In this document: positions 42,351 to 51,256 of the stretch, piece by piece
How the letters are laid out: the number at the start of each line of letters is the position of its first letter
Position numbering within the stretch: position 1 is the stretch's first letter
Assembly: GCA_020634415.1 (NCBI GenBank)
Contig: JACKBT010000004.1
Span: 1 to 64,000 of the forward strand
Length of the DNA stretch: 64,000 nucleotides
Origin: Ardenticatenaceae bacterium
Lineage (GTDB): Bacteria; Chloroflexota; Anaerolineae; Promineifilales; Promineifilaceae
Direction of reading: 5' to 3'
Notes under the pieces: generated by a model
Told to the model about the DNA's origin: nothing
What the model saw: only the letters and a program-made list of their open reading frames with translations
Database searches by the model: none
Made by a program: the position numbers and the translations under genes

Positions 42351-45072
42351 GGGTATATACACGGATGCGCCCGCGCTGCACCGCAACCTGATTGTGGGTA
42401 GTTTGCAGCTTCTCTTTTGGCTGTTTTTTCATCCCTCCGCCTGGCGCAACCACATTCGCCGGATCGATCCCCACTTATCGCCCAACTTCTGTTTTGCTGA
42501 ACTGCGCCGCCAGCAGTGGCGGGAGTTTTCTTTTTTGCGTCTGCTGCTGATGAGTGCCCTTATCTGGCCGCTGTTGGTGGGTTTGCTGGTGGGGCTGGTT
42601 TTGTGGCTGGTGGGTTTGCCCGCGCCGAGCATCGTTTTGGGCATCATTATTGGCCTGGCGTTGGGGATTGTGACCAGTTCGGCGGTGAGTTTGGTGGGGA
42701 GTGTGCCTATTGGCGTGGCGATGGGTATGGCGGTGGCGGTGGTGACGGGGGTGGGCAGCGGCCTGGTGTTTGGGGCGACAACGGCCGTTGCCCTGGAAAC
42801 GGCCGCGAACACCACCCTTACCCTTAGCACTATTATCGGGCTGGCGGGAGGGCTGGCGGGGGGATTGGGCTTTGGCGTGGCGGCGGGGCTGACCAGTTCG
42901 GCGGGGACTGCGCCTAATATTTCCATCATGCGCCGCATTTCGGGGGCGGTGATTGGCATTGTGATTGGGGCGATTAGCGGCCGTTTGGCCAACGTTATAG
43001 CCGAGCAGTGGATGGCGGTGCTGATTTTGGGTGTCCCCTTTGGGCTGGCGATTGGCTGGCGCACGGGTAGTTGGCAGCGGGGCGCGGCAGCGGGTTTGGT
43101 GGTGGCTGTTTTGGGGGTTTTGGCGGCGCTGTTGGCGGAAACGGCCGTTTTAGGCACGCTTATGGGCACGTTGGGCTTGGTCATTTTGCTTGGCTCCCTC
43201 TTTGCGTTGCCCTATGTGCTGGCCGAACGGGTAGCGGGGCCAGCGGCGGGAGCTTTGGCGGGAGCTTTGGGCAGCGGCGGCGGCATCTTTCTCTTTGTGT
43301 CGCCCGACCAGCCTTCGGATCAGCTGCTGTTGTTTAGTCTGGTGGGGGTGTTGTTGGGTCTGACGTTGGCCTGGTGGCGGCCTGTGGTGATGTATCCGTT
43401 GGTGGCGGCCTGGAATTTGCTGCTGCTGCGGCTGGATGAGCGGCGGCTGCCGCAGGCACGGCCATCGCTGCTGCCCTGGCACTCGGCTTTTTGGGATGAG
43501 GCGCAGCGGTTGTCGCTCATCAGCCTGGATGCCCATTTGTTGTTGGTGATGGCGTACCGGCCGCGAGAGGGGGTGTTGGCATTGGATTATCTGAGTGCGA
43601 GCCGCCAGCGGTGGGCGGCGCAGGCGGCGCAGATTGAGTGGGATGCGCGGCTGTTGGCGGAGTGTGGGGAGATAACGGCCGTTAGCGGAGCTTATGAACA
43701 ATTAGGCGCGGGAGAATTAACCGGCCCGGCCAGTGCTTTGCTGCGCAGCTTCAGCCGCATCAGCCAAGATGTGGGCGCGGCTTTGCGCCAGGAAAGTGCC
43801 TATAACCAGCGCCTGGCCTTGAGTGCGGTTGAGGATCGGCTGGATGGATTGGTGCGGGAGTTGACGCGCAGTAATGAGCGGTATGCGGCCCGTTTTCGGC
43901 CGATTGCTGGACAGTGGCGGCAAGTTGTTAGTGAACAGAGCCAGAAGTTGGCCGAGGAGGCTGAACTGCGGCAGGAGATTGACAGCCCCTACATCATCGG
44001 TGTGCCGCTGACGGAACAGCAGGAGATTTTTGTGGGCCGCCATGAGATTAGTGCGCGGATTGAGCAACTGCTGCTGGACCGCCGCCAGCCGCCGCTTTTT
44101 TTGTATGGGCAGCGGCGGGTGGGTAAGACATCATTGCTGAATAATTTGGGGCGGCTGCTGCCGAGTACGATTGTGCCGCTGTTTGTGGATTTGCAGGGGC
44201 CTGCTTCGCGTGCCCGCAATGAGGCGGGCTTTTTGTATAATGTGACGCGCAGTATGCGCCAGTCGGCGGAACGGCAGCGGGGAATGCGGTTTCCCGATTT
44301 GGATCAGGAGGCGTTAACGGCCGATCCCTTTACCCGGTTTGAGGAGTGGCTGGATGCGGTGGAGGCTGTCTTGGGGGACAATTTGGCGCTGCTGATGTTG
44401 GATGAGTTTGAGGTGTTGGAGGGGGCTTTTGCCAAAGGGCGGTTTGAGGAGGAGGCGATTTTGGGGACGCTGCGCCATCTGATTCAGCACCGGCCCCGTT
44501 TTAAGGTGTTGATTTCGGGTTCGCATACGTTGGATGAGTTTCAGCGATGGGCGAGTTATTTGATTAATGTGCAGGTGATTCATATTGGTTATTTGGGGGA
44601 GGCGGAGACGCGGCAGTTGGTGGAGAAGCCGGTGGTGGGGTTTGCGCTGCGTTATGAGGCAGCGGCCAGCCAGCATGTGCTGGGCCTGACTCGCGGCCAT
44701 CCTTTTTTGGTGCAGTTGTTGTGTGCGGAGGTGGTGGCGTTGAAGAATGAGCAGCCGCCGGAGGTGCGGCGGCTGGCGGGGGTGGAGGATGTGGAAACGG
44801 CCGTTTCTTCGGCATTGGATCATGGCAGTTTCTTTTTTGCCGATATTCAGCGTAACCAGGTGAATCCGGTGGAGCAAGAGGTTTTGCGTTTGTTGGCGCG
44901 TGGAGGGGGAACGGCCGTTGCGCGGCAGCAGCTTGTGGCGTATTTCCCCAGTCTGATGGCCTTAGAAGAAGCACTGGTTAAATTGCAGCAGCGTGAACTA
45001 ATTGAACCAGTTGCGGATGGGTATCGTTTCCAGATTGAGTTGGTGCGCCGCTGGTTCGCGGCTCAGGTTTGA
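42340..45072 (+). CDS. Membrane protein with C-terminal STAND/AAA ATPase domain
   Basis: 910 residues from the ATG at 42340, which overlaps the regulator stop by 11 bases. Residues about 60-360 are roughly ten hydrophobic, Gly/Ala/Val-rich helices. A soluble coiled segment (LRQESAYNQRLALSAVEDRLDG region split over 480-560) links to an ATPase: EIFVGRHEISARIEQLL, P-loop GQRRVGKTS (about 590), Walker B LALLMLDEFEVLE (about 684), sensor LISGSHTLDEF, then winged-helix-like sequence to the end (EEALVKLQQRELIE). It fits the archaeal-ATPase/STAND group with GxRRxGKTS. The partner regulator has the same P-loop style. I infer a membrane signal transducer working with the regulator. Confidence 0.83.
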   Translation: MRHEGIYTDAPALHRNLIVGSLQLLFWLFFHPSAWRNHIRRIDPHLSPNFCFAELRRQQWREFSFLRLLLMSALIWPLLVGLLVGLVLWLVGLPAPSIVLGIIIGLALGIVTSSAVSLVGSVPIGVAMGMAVAVVTGVGSGLVFGATTAVALETAANTTLTLSTIIGLAGGLAGGLGFGVAAGLTSSAGTAPNISIMRRISGAVIGIVIGAISGRLANVIAEQWMAVLILGVPFGLAIGWRTGSWQRGAAAGLVVAVLGVLAALLAETAVLGTLMGTLGLVILLGSLFALPYVLAERVAGPAAGALAGALGSGGGIFLFVSPDQPSDQLLLFSLVGVLLGLTLAWWRPVVMYPLVAAWNLLLLRLDERRLPQARPSLLPWHSAFWDEAQRLSLISLDAHLLLVMAYRPREGVLALDYLSASRQRWAAQAAQIEWDARLLAECGEITAVSGAYEQLGAGELTGPASALLRSFSRISQDVGAALRQESAYNQRLALSAVEDRLDGLVRELTRSNERYAARFRPIAGQWRQVVSEQSQKLAEEAELRQEIDSPYIIGVPLTEQQEIFVGRHEISARIEQLLLDRRQPPLFLYGQRRVGKTSLLNNLGRLLPSTIVPLFVDLQGPASRARNEAGFLYNVTRSMRQSAERQRGMRFPDLDQEALTADPFTRFEEWLDAVEAVLGDNLALLMLDEFEVLEGAFAKGRFEEEAILGTLRHLIQHRPRFKVLISGSHTLDEFQRWASYLINVQVIHIGYLGEAETRQLVEKPVVGFALRYEAAASQHVLGLTRGHPFLVQLLCAEVVALKNEQPPEVRRLAGVEDVETAVSSALDHGSFFFADIQRNQVNPVEQEVLRLLARGGGTAVARQQLVAYFPSLMALEEALVKLQQRELIEPVADGYRFQIELVRRWFAAQV

Positions 45073-45101
45073 CCGGTAAAGGGCCAGTGGCTGCAGGGTG
45101 G

Positions 45102-45166
45102 AGTGGGGATTAGAGATTGGAGACTGGAGATTGGGGATTGACCAATCTCTCATCTCTAATCTCCCC
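45102..45166. repeat. GGAGATT hairpin repeat, copy 5
   Basis: GGGGATTAGAGATTGGAGACTGG units on the left and CCAATCTCTCATCTCTAATC on the right, just after the membrane ATPase stop. Confidence 0.87.
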
Positions 45167-45217
45167 AAAATGAGGCAGTTGTCGTCCTGAAGGCATAAAC
45201 TGATTACCAATTTTGGT

Positions 45218-46381
45218 TTACGGGCAGGGGCCGGGTAGGAGAAAGATGTTGGCTAAGGGTTCTGGAACTGCAACGCCCGTGTTGCTGCCACTGTAAAAAG
45301 AGCCATCAAGTTCGTAACAGGCGGTGACGGTATAGGTGTCGAGGGACAGGCTGTTGAATTGGTAGAAGCCATAATGGTCGGAGAATGTTGTAGCCACAGG
45401 TGTCCCTCCGCTGTCGAGCAGTGTAACCAGGGCGCGGTAGGCTGGTTCCCAAGTAACGGTGCGGATGCGGATGAGGCCCTGGAGGGTGTTGTCTGGGCCT
45501 GGGGTGGGGGTGAGGGTGGGTGTGGGGGCGGGGGTGACGTGGCTGATAACGGCCGTTGCAATATTGTTTGTCTCATCACCTTCGGAGACTGTTCCTACGG
45601 AGTCTACCATGGCATAAACCAGGTGTGTTTCGGGGGTATTGCCAAAGCCAAGCGGGGCGGTGATGGTGATGAGTTTGCTGCTGTTGAGGGGGAGGGAGGA
45701 AACGGCCGTATACCCATCACTCAAAGGCAACGGAATCGAAATCGTCCCCGTTGGTACAGGAATCCCCGGATCGATAAACAAATCCGCATAAAAGAGATGA
45801 TTCACAGACGTATTGCCCGTATTGCTGATAACGGCGCGGAACTGGACTGGCTGGTAAGCCACAATGGGCGGCGTACTCACCAGTTCTAGCTGCCCGATCT
45901 GCAAATCAGGGAGCGCGGTGCAGGGAACACTAAATGGCTTTTGCACGACATTGTTGGGGTAAGTCTGGCTGTCGGAGGCCGCTTTGACCACATATGTCGT
46001 GTTGTTGTTCACACTGCGCGTCCAATTCACAGCAAAAGCACCGCCGTTGGGTGATACTGATTGGATAAAAGTGTCATTGCCTGTTGTGGGATCATACCAA
46101 TAGAGGTAAACAGTGGGGTCCGGCCAGTTGCCACCCACAATGTGGAAGTTGGCTGAGGGGGGATTGCCGCAGTCGGGTAGAAGCTGCAAAAATGGCCCCG
46201 AAGGTGTTGCGGTTACAGTGGGTGTGGCCGTAACCGTCGGTGTGGCTGTCAACATAGCCACTGCTTGAGAATTGGTATCTGCTTCTGAAACGGAAACAGC
46301 CCAGGCCAGCAAAATAGCCATGAGCATAAATGTGGTAAATAAAAGATGGTTTTTTCTGATGTGAGATTGGGGGAAAAACAT
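45218..46381 (-). CDS. Secreted protein with CARDB-like and Cna-B/SdrD-like domains
   Basis: 387 residues from the ATG at 46381, chosen over one 12 bases upstream because GAGAGG lies just before it. Signal peptide or anchor to about residue 35, then a Thr/Pro stretch (LTATPTVTATPT). The rest repeats the C-terminal half of the pseudopilin at 38341 domain for domain: PFLQLLPDCGNPPS, LYWYDPTTGNDTF, LVSTPPIVAYQPVQF, ISNTGNTSVNHLF, YGFYQFNSLSLDTYTVT and a shared end (GPCP versus GACP). So the same ectodomain exists both in pilin-anchored and in freely secreted form. Function probably adhesive or structural. Confidence 0.82.
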   Translation of the reverse strand: MFFPQSHIRKNHLLFTTFMLMAILLAWAVSVSEADTNSQAVAMLTATPTVTATPTVTATPSGPFLQLLPDCGNPPSANFHIVGGNWPDPTVYLYWYDPTTGNDTFIQSVSPNGGAFAVNWTRSVNNNTTYVVKAASDSQTYPNNVVQKPFSVPCTALPDLQIGQLELVSTPPIVAYQPVQFRAVISNTGNTSVNHLFYADLFIDPGIPVPTGTISIPLPLSDGYTAVSSLPLNSSKLITITAPLGFGNTPETHLVYAMVDSVGTVSEGDETNNIATAVISHVTPAPTPTLTPTPGPDNTLQGLIRIRTVTWEPAYRALVTLLDSGGTPVATTFSDHYGFYQFNSLSLDTYTVTACYELDGSFYSGSNTGVAVPEPLANIFLLPGPCP

Positions 46382-46782
46382 GTTGCCTCTCATGGTGAGA
46401 ATTCGGTTAAAACACAGAGCTGGCTAAATCATTTGGGTCTGTGGTGGGGGAATGCCCGTATGAAGATAGTAACCTGGCCCGCACCTGAGCTTCGGCTCTT
46501 GGGGGCCAATTGCTGCGAAATGGCTTTTTCCGATAAGCGGCTTTTGTTGTAACATTGGGCAACCTGTTAAAACTATGGCCCATCTGTTAGCAAAAATGTC
46601 TGGTTTGGTGAAGATGGTTTCTGATACTGTGGCGATACTGCTCAGGGCGTTGACGATTCACATTATACGGGCGGCTCGCTAATTTACCGTTGATTGGGCG
46701 TTTTTTGACCGTTGACTTGGGTGAAAAATAGTATGTATGGCACAAATTCCCCTAAATTCCCACAATTTCTGGAGGTATATCG
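46382..46782. other. 401-base divergent spacer
   Basis: Leader of the secreted CARDB protein (minus) and the E1 gene (plus). Apart from the promoter candidate at 46705 I see no gene; a 68-codon plus-strand frame has no start signal and is rejected. Confidence 0.6.
46705..46734 (+). promoter_or_regulatory. Candidate sigma-70 promoter of the E1 gene
   Basis: TTGACC (46705-46710), 18-base spacer, TAGTAT (46729-46734). It would give a leader of about 40 bases before the TTG start at 46783. Confidence 0.5.
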
Positions 46783-48846
46783 TTGACTAAGAAAGTACAT
46801 CCCGCTTTTGATTGGCAAGAAGTGGTGCGGCTGGCTCTGACATCGCGCATTATGGATGAGTTGGAAGAGAATGAGTTGACCCCGAAAGGGCATGTGAATT
46901 ATCAATTTTCGGCGCGAGGGCATGAGCTGGGGCAACTGTTGGTTAGCCAGTTGTTGAATCGGCCGTTTGATGCCGCTGCTGTTTATTATCGTTCACGGCC
47001 GTTTATGCTAGGCACAGGTCTCACTTTGCCCGAAGCCCTGCGCGGCGACATGGCAAAGGCCAGCAGCCTGAGCGGTGGGCGTGATGTGGGTGTGGTGTTT
47101 AGCATGGAACGGCGGCAGCGTGCCCTGGTGCTGCCTATGTGTGGTGATGTGGGGTCGCAATACACGCCCGCTGTGGGCTGGGCACAGGCCATCCGTTACC
47201 GCGTTGAGCAGTTGGGCGAAAAGAAGTTGCAGGACAGCATTGCCGTTGTTTTTGGCGGCGATGGCTCTGTGGCAACTAATGGCTTTTGGTCGGCGTTGAC
47301 GATTAGTACCACCTTGAGGCTGCCTTTGCTGTTTGTGATTGAGGACAATGGTTACGCCATCTCGGTGAAAGGCCCTTTGCAAACACCGGGGCATAATATC
47401 GCTGCCAATCTGGCCTCCTGGCACGATTTGCAAATTTGGCAGGGGGATGGCACCAAACCGGAGGCAACGGCCGATCTTGTGCAAACGGCCGTTGCCTACG
47501 TGCGCCAACACCAGGGGCCAGGTCTGCTGCGGCTCACCGTGCCGCGCCTTTCCGGCCATTCCAGCGTAGACAACCAGGCCTACAAAACCGAGGAAGAAAC
47601 CAAAGCCGAATGGGCGCGAGACCCCATCCCTGCCATCCGCGATTACCTGGTGCCGGCGATGATGAGCGGAGCCGAATGGGAGGAGTTGATGGATTCTGTG
47701 ACCAATGAGGTGCATGAGACGGCCGAACAAACCAAAGCCGAAGCCGCACCTGAGGCCAGAACCGTGACCCATTTTGTCTTTTCCACACCCGACAAGCCGC
47801 AAACTGTGGGCGGCCTGCTGCCTGAGGGTCTCACCATGCCCCAGGGCAATGAAACGATTGAGACGAGCGATCCGCGCCGCATCAACATGATCGAGGCCAT
47901 TCGCCGCACGTTGGATGTGGAGTTGGCGACGAACCCGCGCCTGCTGGTTTTTGGTGAGGATGTGGGTTACAAGGGCGGTGTTCATGCGGCCACTTTAGGT
48001 TTGCAGACGAAGTATGGGGATGGCCGGGTGTTTGACACCAGTTTGAGCGAGGAGGGGATAATCGGCCGTTCGGTGGGTATGGCTCTGGCTGGGTTGATGC
48101 CCGTGCCTGAAATTCAGTTCCGTAAATATGCCGACCCGGCGACGGAGCAGATTAATAACTGTGGCACGGTGCGCTGGCGGACAAACGGCCGTTTCGCCGC
48201 CCCCATCGTCATTCGCATCCCCGGCGGCTACCGCAAAATTGGCGACCCCTGGCACAGTGTTACCAGCGAAGTGACCTTTGCCCATCAACCTGGCTGGCTT
48301 TTTGCCGCTCCTTCCAACGCCGAAGATACCGTTGGCCTCCTGCGCACGGCTCTGCGCGGCAATGATCCTGTCATCTTTTTTGAGCATCGGGCTATGTTGG
48401 ATGCGGCCTGGGCCAGACGGCCGTATCCCGGCCACAACTACATGCTGCCCTTCGGCAAAGCCAAAATCACCCAGGCGGGTAACAATCTGACGGTGGTTAC
48501 TTGGGGGGCGATGGTGGAACGGTGTGAAACGGCCGCTGCCGAAATCGGCGACAGCATCGAAATCATAGACCTGCGTACCCTCGTCCCCTGGGACAAAGAC
48601 CTGGTACTTGAATCCGTTCGCAAAACCAGCAAAGTCCTCATCGTCCATGAAGACATTGGCCTGGGCGGTTTTGGGGCCGAAATCTCGGCCACCATTGCCC
48701 AAGAGGCTCTCATGGATTTGGACGCGCCTGTGCAGCGCGTTACTGCGCCCGCCACGCCCGTGCCGTTCAGCACCCATCTCATGGAAGGCGTGGTTCCCAC
48801 CGTCACCGAAATCCGCGAACGGATGGAGGATTTACTCAGCTTCTAG
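46783..48846 (+). CDS. 2-oxoacid dehydrogenase E1 component, alpha and beta subunits fused
   Basis: 687 residues. It uses a TTG start, set by GGAGGT at 46771-46776 six bases before it; the first in-frame ATG is 24 codons inside the conserved domain. Residues 1-330 are the thiamine-diphosphate alpha part (GGDGSVATNGF at 158-168, IEDNGYAIS). Residues about 370-687 are the beta part (LLVFGEDVGYKGGV, FDTSLSEEGIIG, IIDLRTLVPWDKD, GFGAEISATIAQE). Together they decarboxylate a 2-oxoacid (branched-chain type most likely) and pass the acyl group to lipoate on E2. In most organisms these are two chains. The E2 and E3 genes are not next to it. It is flanked by repeats and appears monocistronic. Confidence 0.9.
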   Translation: MTKKVHPAFDWQEVVRLALTSRIMDELEENELTPKGHVNYQFSARGHELGQLLVSQLLNRPFDAAAVYYRSRPFMLGTGLTLPEALRGDMAKASSLSGGRDVGVVFSMERRQRALVLPMCGDVGSQYTPAVGWAQAIRYRVEQLGEKKLQDSIAVVFGGDGSVATNGFWSALTISTTLRLPLLFVIEDNGYAISVKGPLQTPGHNIAANLASWHDLQIWQGDGTKPEATADLVQTAVAYVRQHQGPGLLRLTVPRLSGHSSVDNQAYKTEEETKAEWARDPIPAIRDYLVPAMMSGAEWEELMDSVTNEVHETAEQTKAEAAPEARTVTHFVFSTPDKPQTVGGLLPEGLTMPQGNETIETSDPRRINMIEAIRRTLDVELATNPRLLVFGEDVGYKGGVHAATLGLQTKYGDGRVFDTSLSEEGIIGRSVGMALAGLMPVPEIQFRKYADPATEQINNCGTVRWRTNGRFAAPIVIRIPGGYRKIGDPWHSVTSEVTFAHQPGWLFAAPSNAEDTVGLLRTALRGNDPVIFFEHRAMLDAAWARRPYPGHNYMLPFGKAKITQAGNNLTVVTWGAMVERCETAAAEIGDSIEIIDLRTLVPWDKDLVLESVRKTSKVLIVHEDIGLGGFGAEISATIAQEALMDLDAPVQRVTAPATPVPFSTHLMEGVVPTVTEIRERMEDLLSF

Positions 48847-48888
48847 AAGTTGCGGCTGCTTAGGTTCGGCCAAGAACAGGCTGGGGCT

Positions 48889-48931
48889 TTTGGAGATTGG
48901 AGACTGGGGATTGGGTAATCTCTGGTCTCTA
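48889..48931. repeat. GGAGATT hairpin repeat, copy 6 (partial)
   Basis: GGAGATTGGAGACTGGGGATT followed by AATCTCTGGTCTCTAG, a shorter and less perfect foldback after the E1 stop. Confidence 0.75.
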
Positions 48932-48961
48932 GCAGTTTGTCGGAGAACCCCAATTTGTAGC

Positions 48962-49103
48962 CGCGAAATCCCTTTCGCGCTCGGGGAACGCGGTAAGGAT
49001 ACCGCGCCTACGACCACTTTTCCGACAGCCTGCTAGTCCTCACCAAACTGGGGAGGGATTTCCGTGAACCTTTGCCATGTTTATGAACGCGGTAAGAAAC
49101 CGC
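48962..49103. repeat. Cluster of small GCGGTAA...TACCGC hairpins
   Basis: CGCGAAATCCCTTTCGCG (48962-48979), GCGGTAAGGATACCGC (48990-49005) and GCGGTAAGAAACCGC (49089-49103). A related perfect hairpin is at 52006-52027. They sit between the E1 and galactonate dehydratase stops. Confidence 0.75.
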
Positions 49104-49105
49104 GA

Positions 49106-50221
49106 CTACCAATCGGCGACGGAGCCATCGGGATGCCAGAGGCGTGGGGTTTCCCAGGAGCCATCGTACAGTTTGTCGGTCAGGGCTGCCTCGTCCACCT
49201 CAATGCCCAGGCCCGGTTTGGTGGGTAGAGGGATATAGCCATCTATGATTTGGAATGGCTCTTTTAGATAGCCTTCGCCCAGGGTGACGTGTTCTTGTAC
49301 CAGGAAGTTGGGGATGCAGGCATCTAGTTGCAGGCAGGCGGCCAGGGCGATGGGGCCAAGGGGGCAGTGGGGAGCGATGGCGCCATAATAACATTCGGCC
49401 ATCGCCGCGATTTTCTTGCATTCGAGGATGCCGCCAGCATGGGAGAGGTCAGGTTGCAGGATAACGGCCGCTTGCTTCTCCAACACTTCTCTAAACTCCC
49501 ACTTTGTAAACAGACGCTCGCCTGTGGCAATGGGGATGGTGGTGCTGCGAGCCACCGTCACCATCGTGTCCACATTCTCTGGCAAAACCGGTTCCTCAAT
49601 AAACATGGGCTGATAGGGTTCCAACGCCCGCGCCAGCCGCACGGCCATCGCCGGACTGACGCGGCCATGAAAGTCTATGCCCACATCCATATGCGGCCCC
49701 ACGGCCTCGCGGATGGCGGCAAAACGCTGCACATTTTCCTCGACAACGGCCGGTGTATCCACAATCTGCATTTGCCCGGTGATGCCCACTTTGAAGGCGG
49801 TAAAGCCGCTGGCAACGCCCACTTTGGCGCTTTCGATGTAGTCGCCGTAGGTGTCGCCGTGCAGCCAGCCGTACATGCGGATGCGGTCGCGGGTGGCGCC
49901 GCCCAGCAGTTGGTAAACGGGTTGGCCCAGCCATTTGCCCACGATGTCCCACAAAGCTTGCTCGATGCCGGACAAGGCACTGGCTAACACTGGCCCGCCG
50001 CGATAGAACTGGCCGCGATGGATGGCCTGCCAATGGTGTTCGATGCGGCGCGGGTCTTGGCCGAGGAGATAACGGCCGATTTCCTGCACCGCTGCCGCCA
50101 CAGTCTGGGAGCGGCCTTCCACTACTGGTTCGCCCCAGCCGACAATGCCTTCATCTGTATGCACCTTCAAAAAGAGCCAGCGGGGTTGGACGTAAAAGGT
50201 TTCGAGTTTGGTTATTTTCAT
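49106..50221 (-). CDS. dgoD: D-galactonate dehydratase
   Basis: 371 residues of the enolase superfamily, closely similar along its length to E. coli DgoD (382 residues) as I recall it: opening MKITKLETFYVQPRWLFLKV, HRGQFYRGGPVL, and residue-for-residue active-site numbering with Asp183 and His185 (GIDFHGR), Glu209 (FIEEPV), Glu235 (TGERL) and His285 (APHCPLGP). It dehydrates D-galactonate to 2-keto-3-deoxygalactonate in the cytoplasm using Mg2+. The sugar kinase, dehydrogenase and RraA-type genes upstream on the strand support a sugar-acid catabolic set, although spacers with repeats separate them. ATG at 50221. Confidence 0.9.
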   Translation of the reverse strand: MKITKLETFYVQPRWLFLKVHTDEGIVGWGEPVVEGRSQTVAAAVQEIGRYLLGQDPRRIEHHWQAIHRGQFYRGGPVLASALSGIEQALWDIVGKWLGQPVYQLLGGATRDRIRMYGWLHGDTYGDYIESAKVGVASGFTAFKVGITGQMQIVDTPAVVEENVQRFAAIREAVGPHMDVGIDFHGRVSPAMAVRLARALEPYQPMFIEEPVLPENVDTMVTVARSTTIPIATGERLFTKWEFREVLEKQAAVILQPDLSHAGGILECKKIAAMAECYYGAIAPHCPLGPIALAACLQLDACIPNFLVQEHVTLGEGYLKEPFQIIDGYIPLPTKPGLGIEVDEAALTDKLYDGSWETPRLWHPDGSVADW

Positions 50222-50231
50222 GATTGGGGAA

Positions 50232-50294
50232 AGGAGACTGGAGGCTAGAGACTGGAGACTGTGAAAGGTCTCTAATCTCTAGTTTCCAGTCTCC
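50232..50294. repeat. GGAGACT hairpin repeat, copy 7
   Basis: GGAGACTGGAGGCTAGAGACTGG units and inverted TCTCTAATCTCTAGTTTCCAG. Its right half is translated as the last residues (GRLETRD) of the sugar kinase, so the repeat supplies that gene's stop codon. Confidence 0.88.
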
Positions 50295-51189
50295 CAATAA
50301 ACTGCTCTACTTCTGCCTTTGTGGGAATGCCAATGCGTGCGCCGATTTTGGTGCAGCAGAGGGCGGCGGTGGCGCTGGCAAGGCGGAGGATGTGGGGCCA
50401 GCTTTGGCCTTGGGCCAGGGCGGCGGCAAAGGCTCCATGAAAGGCATCGCCTGCGCCGGTGCTGTCTACTACGGTGACGGGGTAGGCGGGGAAACGGCCG
50501 TTTTCCCCCGCATGATGCCACAGCACCCCCTCTGCGCCTAAGGTGATGACGACGGTGGGCGTGCCAACGCCTGTTGGCCTAACGGCCGTTAAGCGTTCCA
50601 GTGCCTTTTCCATCTCCGTCTCACCTGTAAATTCCTGCGCAAAATTTTGCGAACAAACGAGATAATCTACCTCTGAGGCGAGGGCCACCGCGCCCGGTTT
50701 GGCGGAATCGGCATCCAGCACGGTGGGGATGCCCTGCGCCCGTGCCCATTGGCAGAGGGGTTGGGCGATAGCCAGTTCGTGGCCGTCTACCAGGATGGCT
50801 TTGGGATGAAGTTGCGTGAAGTCGAGGGTGTGGGCGGGTAACGGCCGTATATCCCCCGCATAATGAATCAGTGAGCGTGTGCCATCTGGTTTTGCCAAAA
50901 TGACCGACAATTTGGTGGCCCCTTCGTAGCGGTAGACAAAATCAGTCAGTACGCCAGCCTCAACCAGCTCTTGCAGATGGCTGTCGCCAAACAGGTCGCT
51001 GCCTAGTTGGGTTAAGAGGGCGGTGCGGCTGCCGAGGCGAACGGCCGTTACCGCCGCATTGGCCGCCAAGCCACCGCCGCAGCTAACCAGGGCCGAAGCA
51101 TAACTTTTGGCATCGGGCAGGGGGTGCTGCTCCACCGCAAAGGTGAGATCGTAACAAGCAACGCCGACGCAGAGGAGATCGAGGTTCAT
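50272..51189 (-). CDS. PfkB family carbohydrate kinase
   Basis: 305 residues, ribokinase fold. N-terminal LLCVGVACYDLTF, the sugar-side GGGLAANAAVTAVRLG and the C-terminal PfkB signature VDSTGAGDAFHGAF with catalytic base Asp248 are all present, as is VVITLGAEGVLW. It phosphorylates a sugar or sugar acid with ATP. Next to dgoD, 2-keto-3-deoxygalactonate or -gluconate is the most likely substrate, but KDG kinase-specific residues cannot be assigned by eye. The last seven residues (GRLETRD) come from a hairpin repeat. ATG at 51189 lies in front of another repeat copy, with GAGAGGAG weakly matching a ribosome site. Confidence 0.85.
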   Translation of the reverse strand: MNLDLLCVGVACYDLTFAVEQHPLPDAKSYASALVSCGGGLAANAAVTAVRLGSRTALLTQLGSDLFGDSHLQELVEAGVLTDFVYRYEGATKLSVILAKPDGTRSLIHYAGDIRPLPAHTLDFTQLHPKAILVDGHELAIAQPLCQWARAQGIPTVLDADSAKPGAVALASEVDYLVCSQNFAQEFTGETEMEKALERLTAVRPTGVGTPTVVITLGAEGVLWHHAGENGRFPAYPVTVVDSTGAGDAFHGAFAAALAQGQSWPHILRLASATAALCCTKIGARIGIPTKAEVEQFIGRLETRD

Positions 51190-51194
51190 GGAAG

Positions 51195-51256
51195 AGAGGA
51201 GACTGGGGACTGGAGACTGGAGACTAGTTAGTCTCTAATCTCTAGTCTCTAATCTC
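51195..51256. repeat. GGAGACT hairpin repeat, copy 8
   Basis: Three tandem GGAGACTG units then inverted AGTCTCTAATCTCTAGTCTC. It fills the gap between the kinase start and the GrpB-like stop. Confidence 0.88.

Noticed and set aside
46346..46552. 68-codon plus-strand frame in the divergent spacer before E1
   Set aside because: It overlaps the signal peptide of the secreted CARDB protein and lacks a start signal and any motif.
47008..47985. 325-codon open frame antisense to the E1 gene
   Set aside because: No recognisable motif and no start signal. The sense strand is a well-conserved enzyme.
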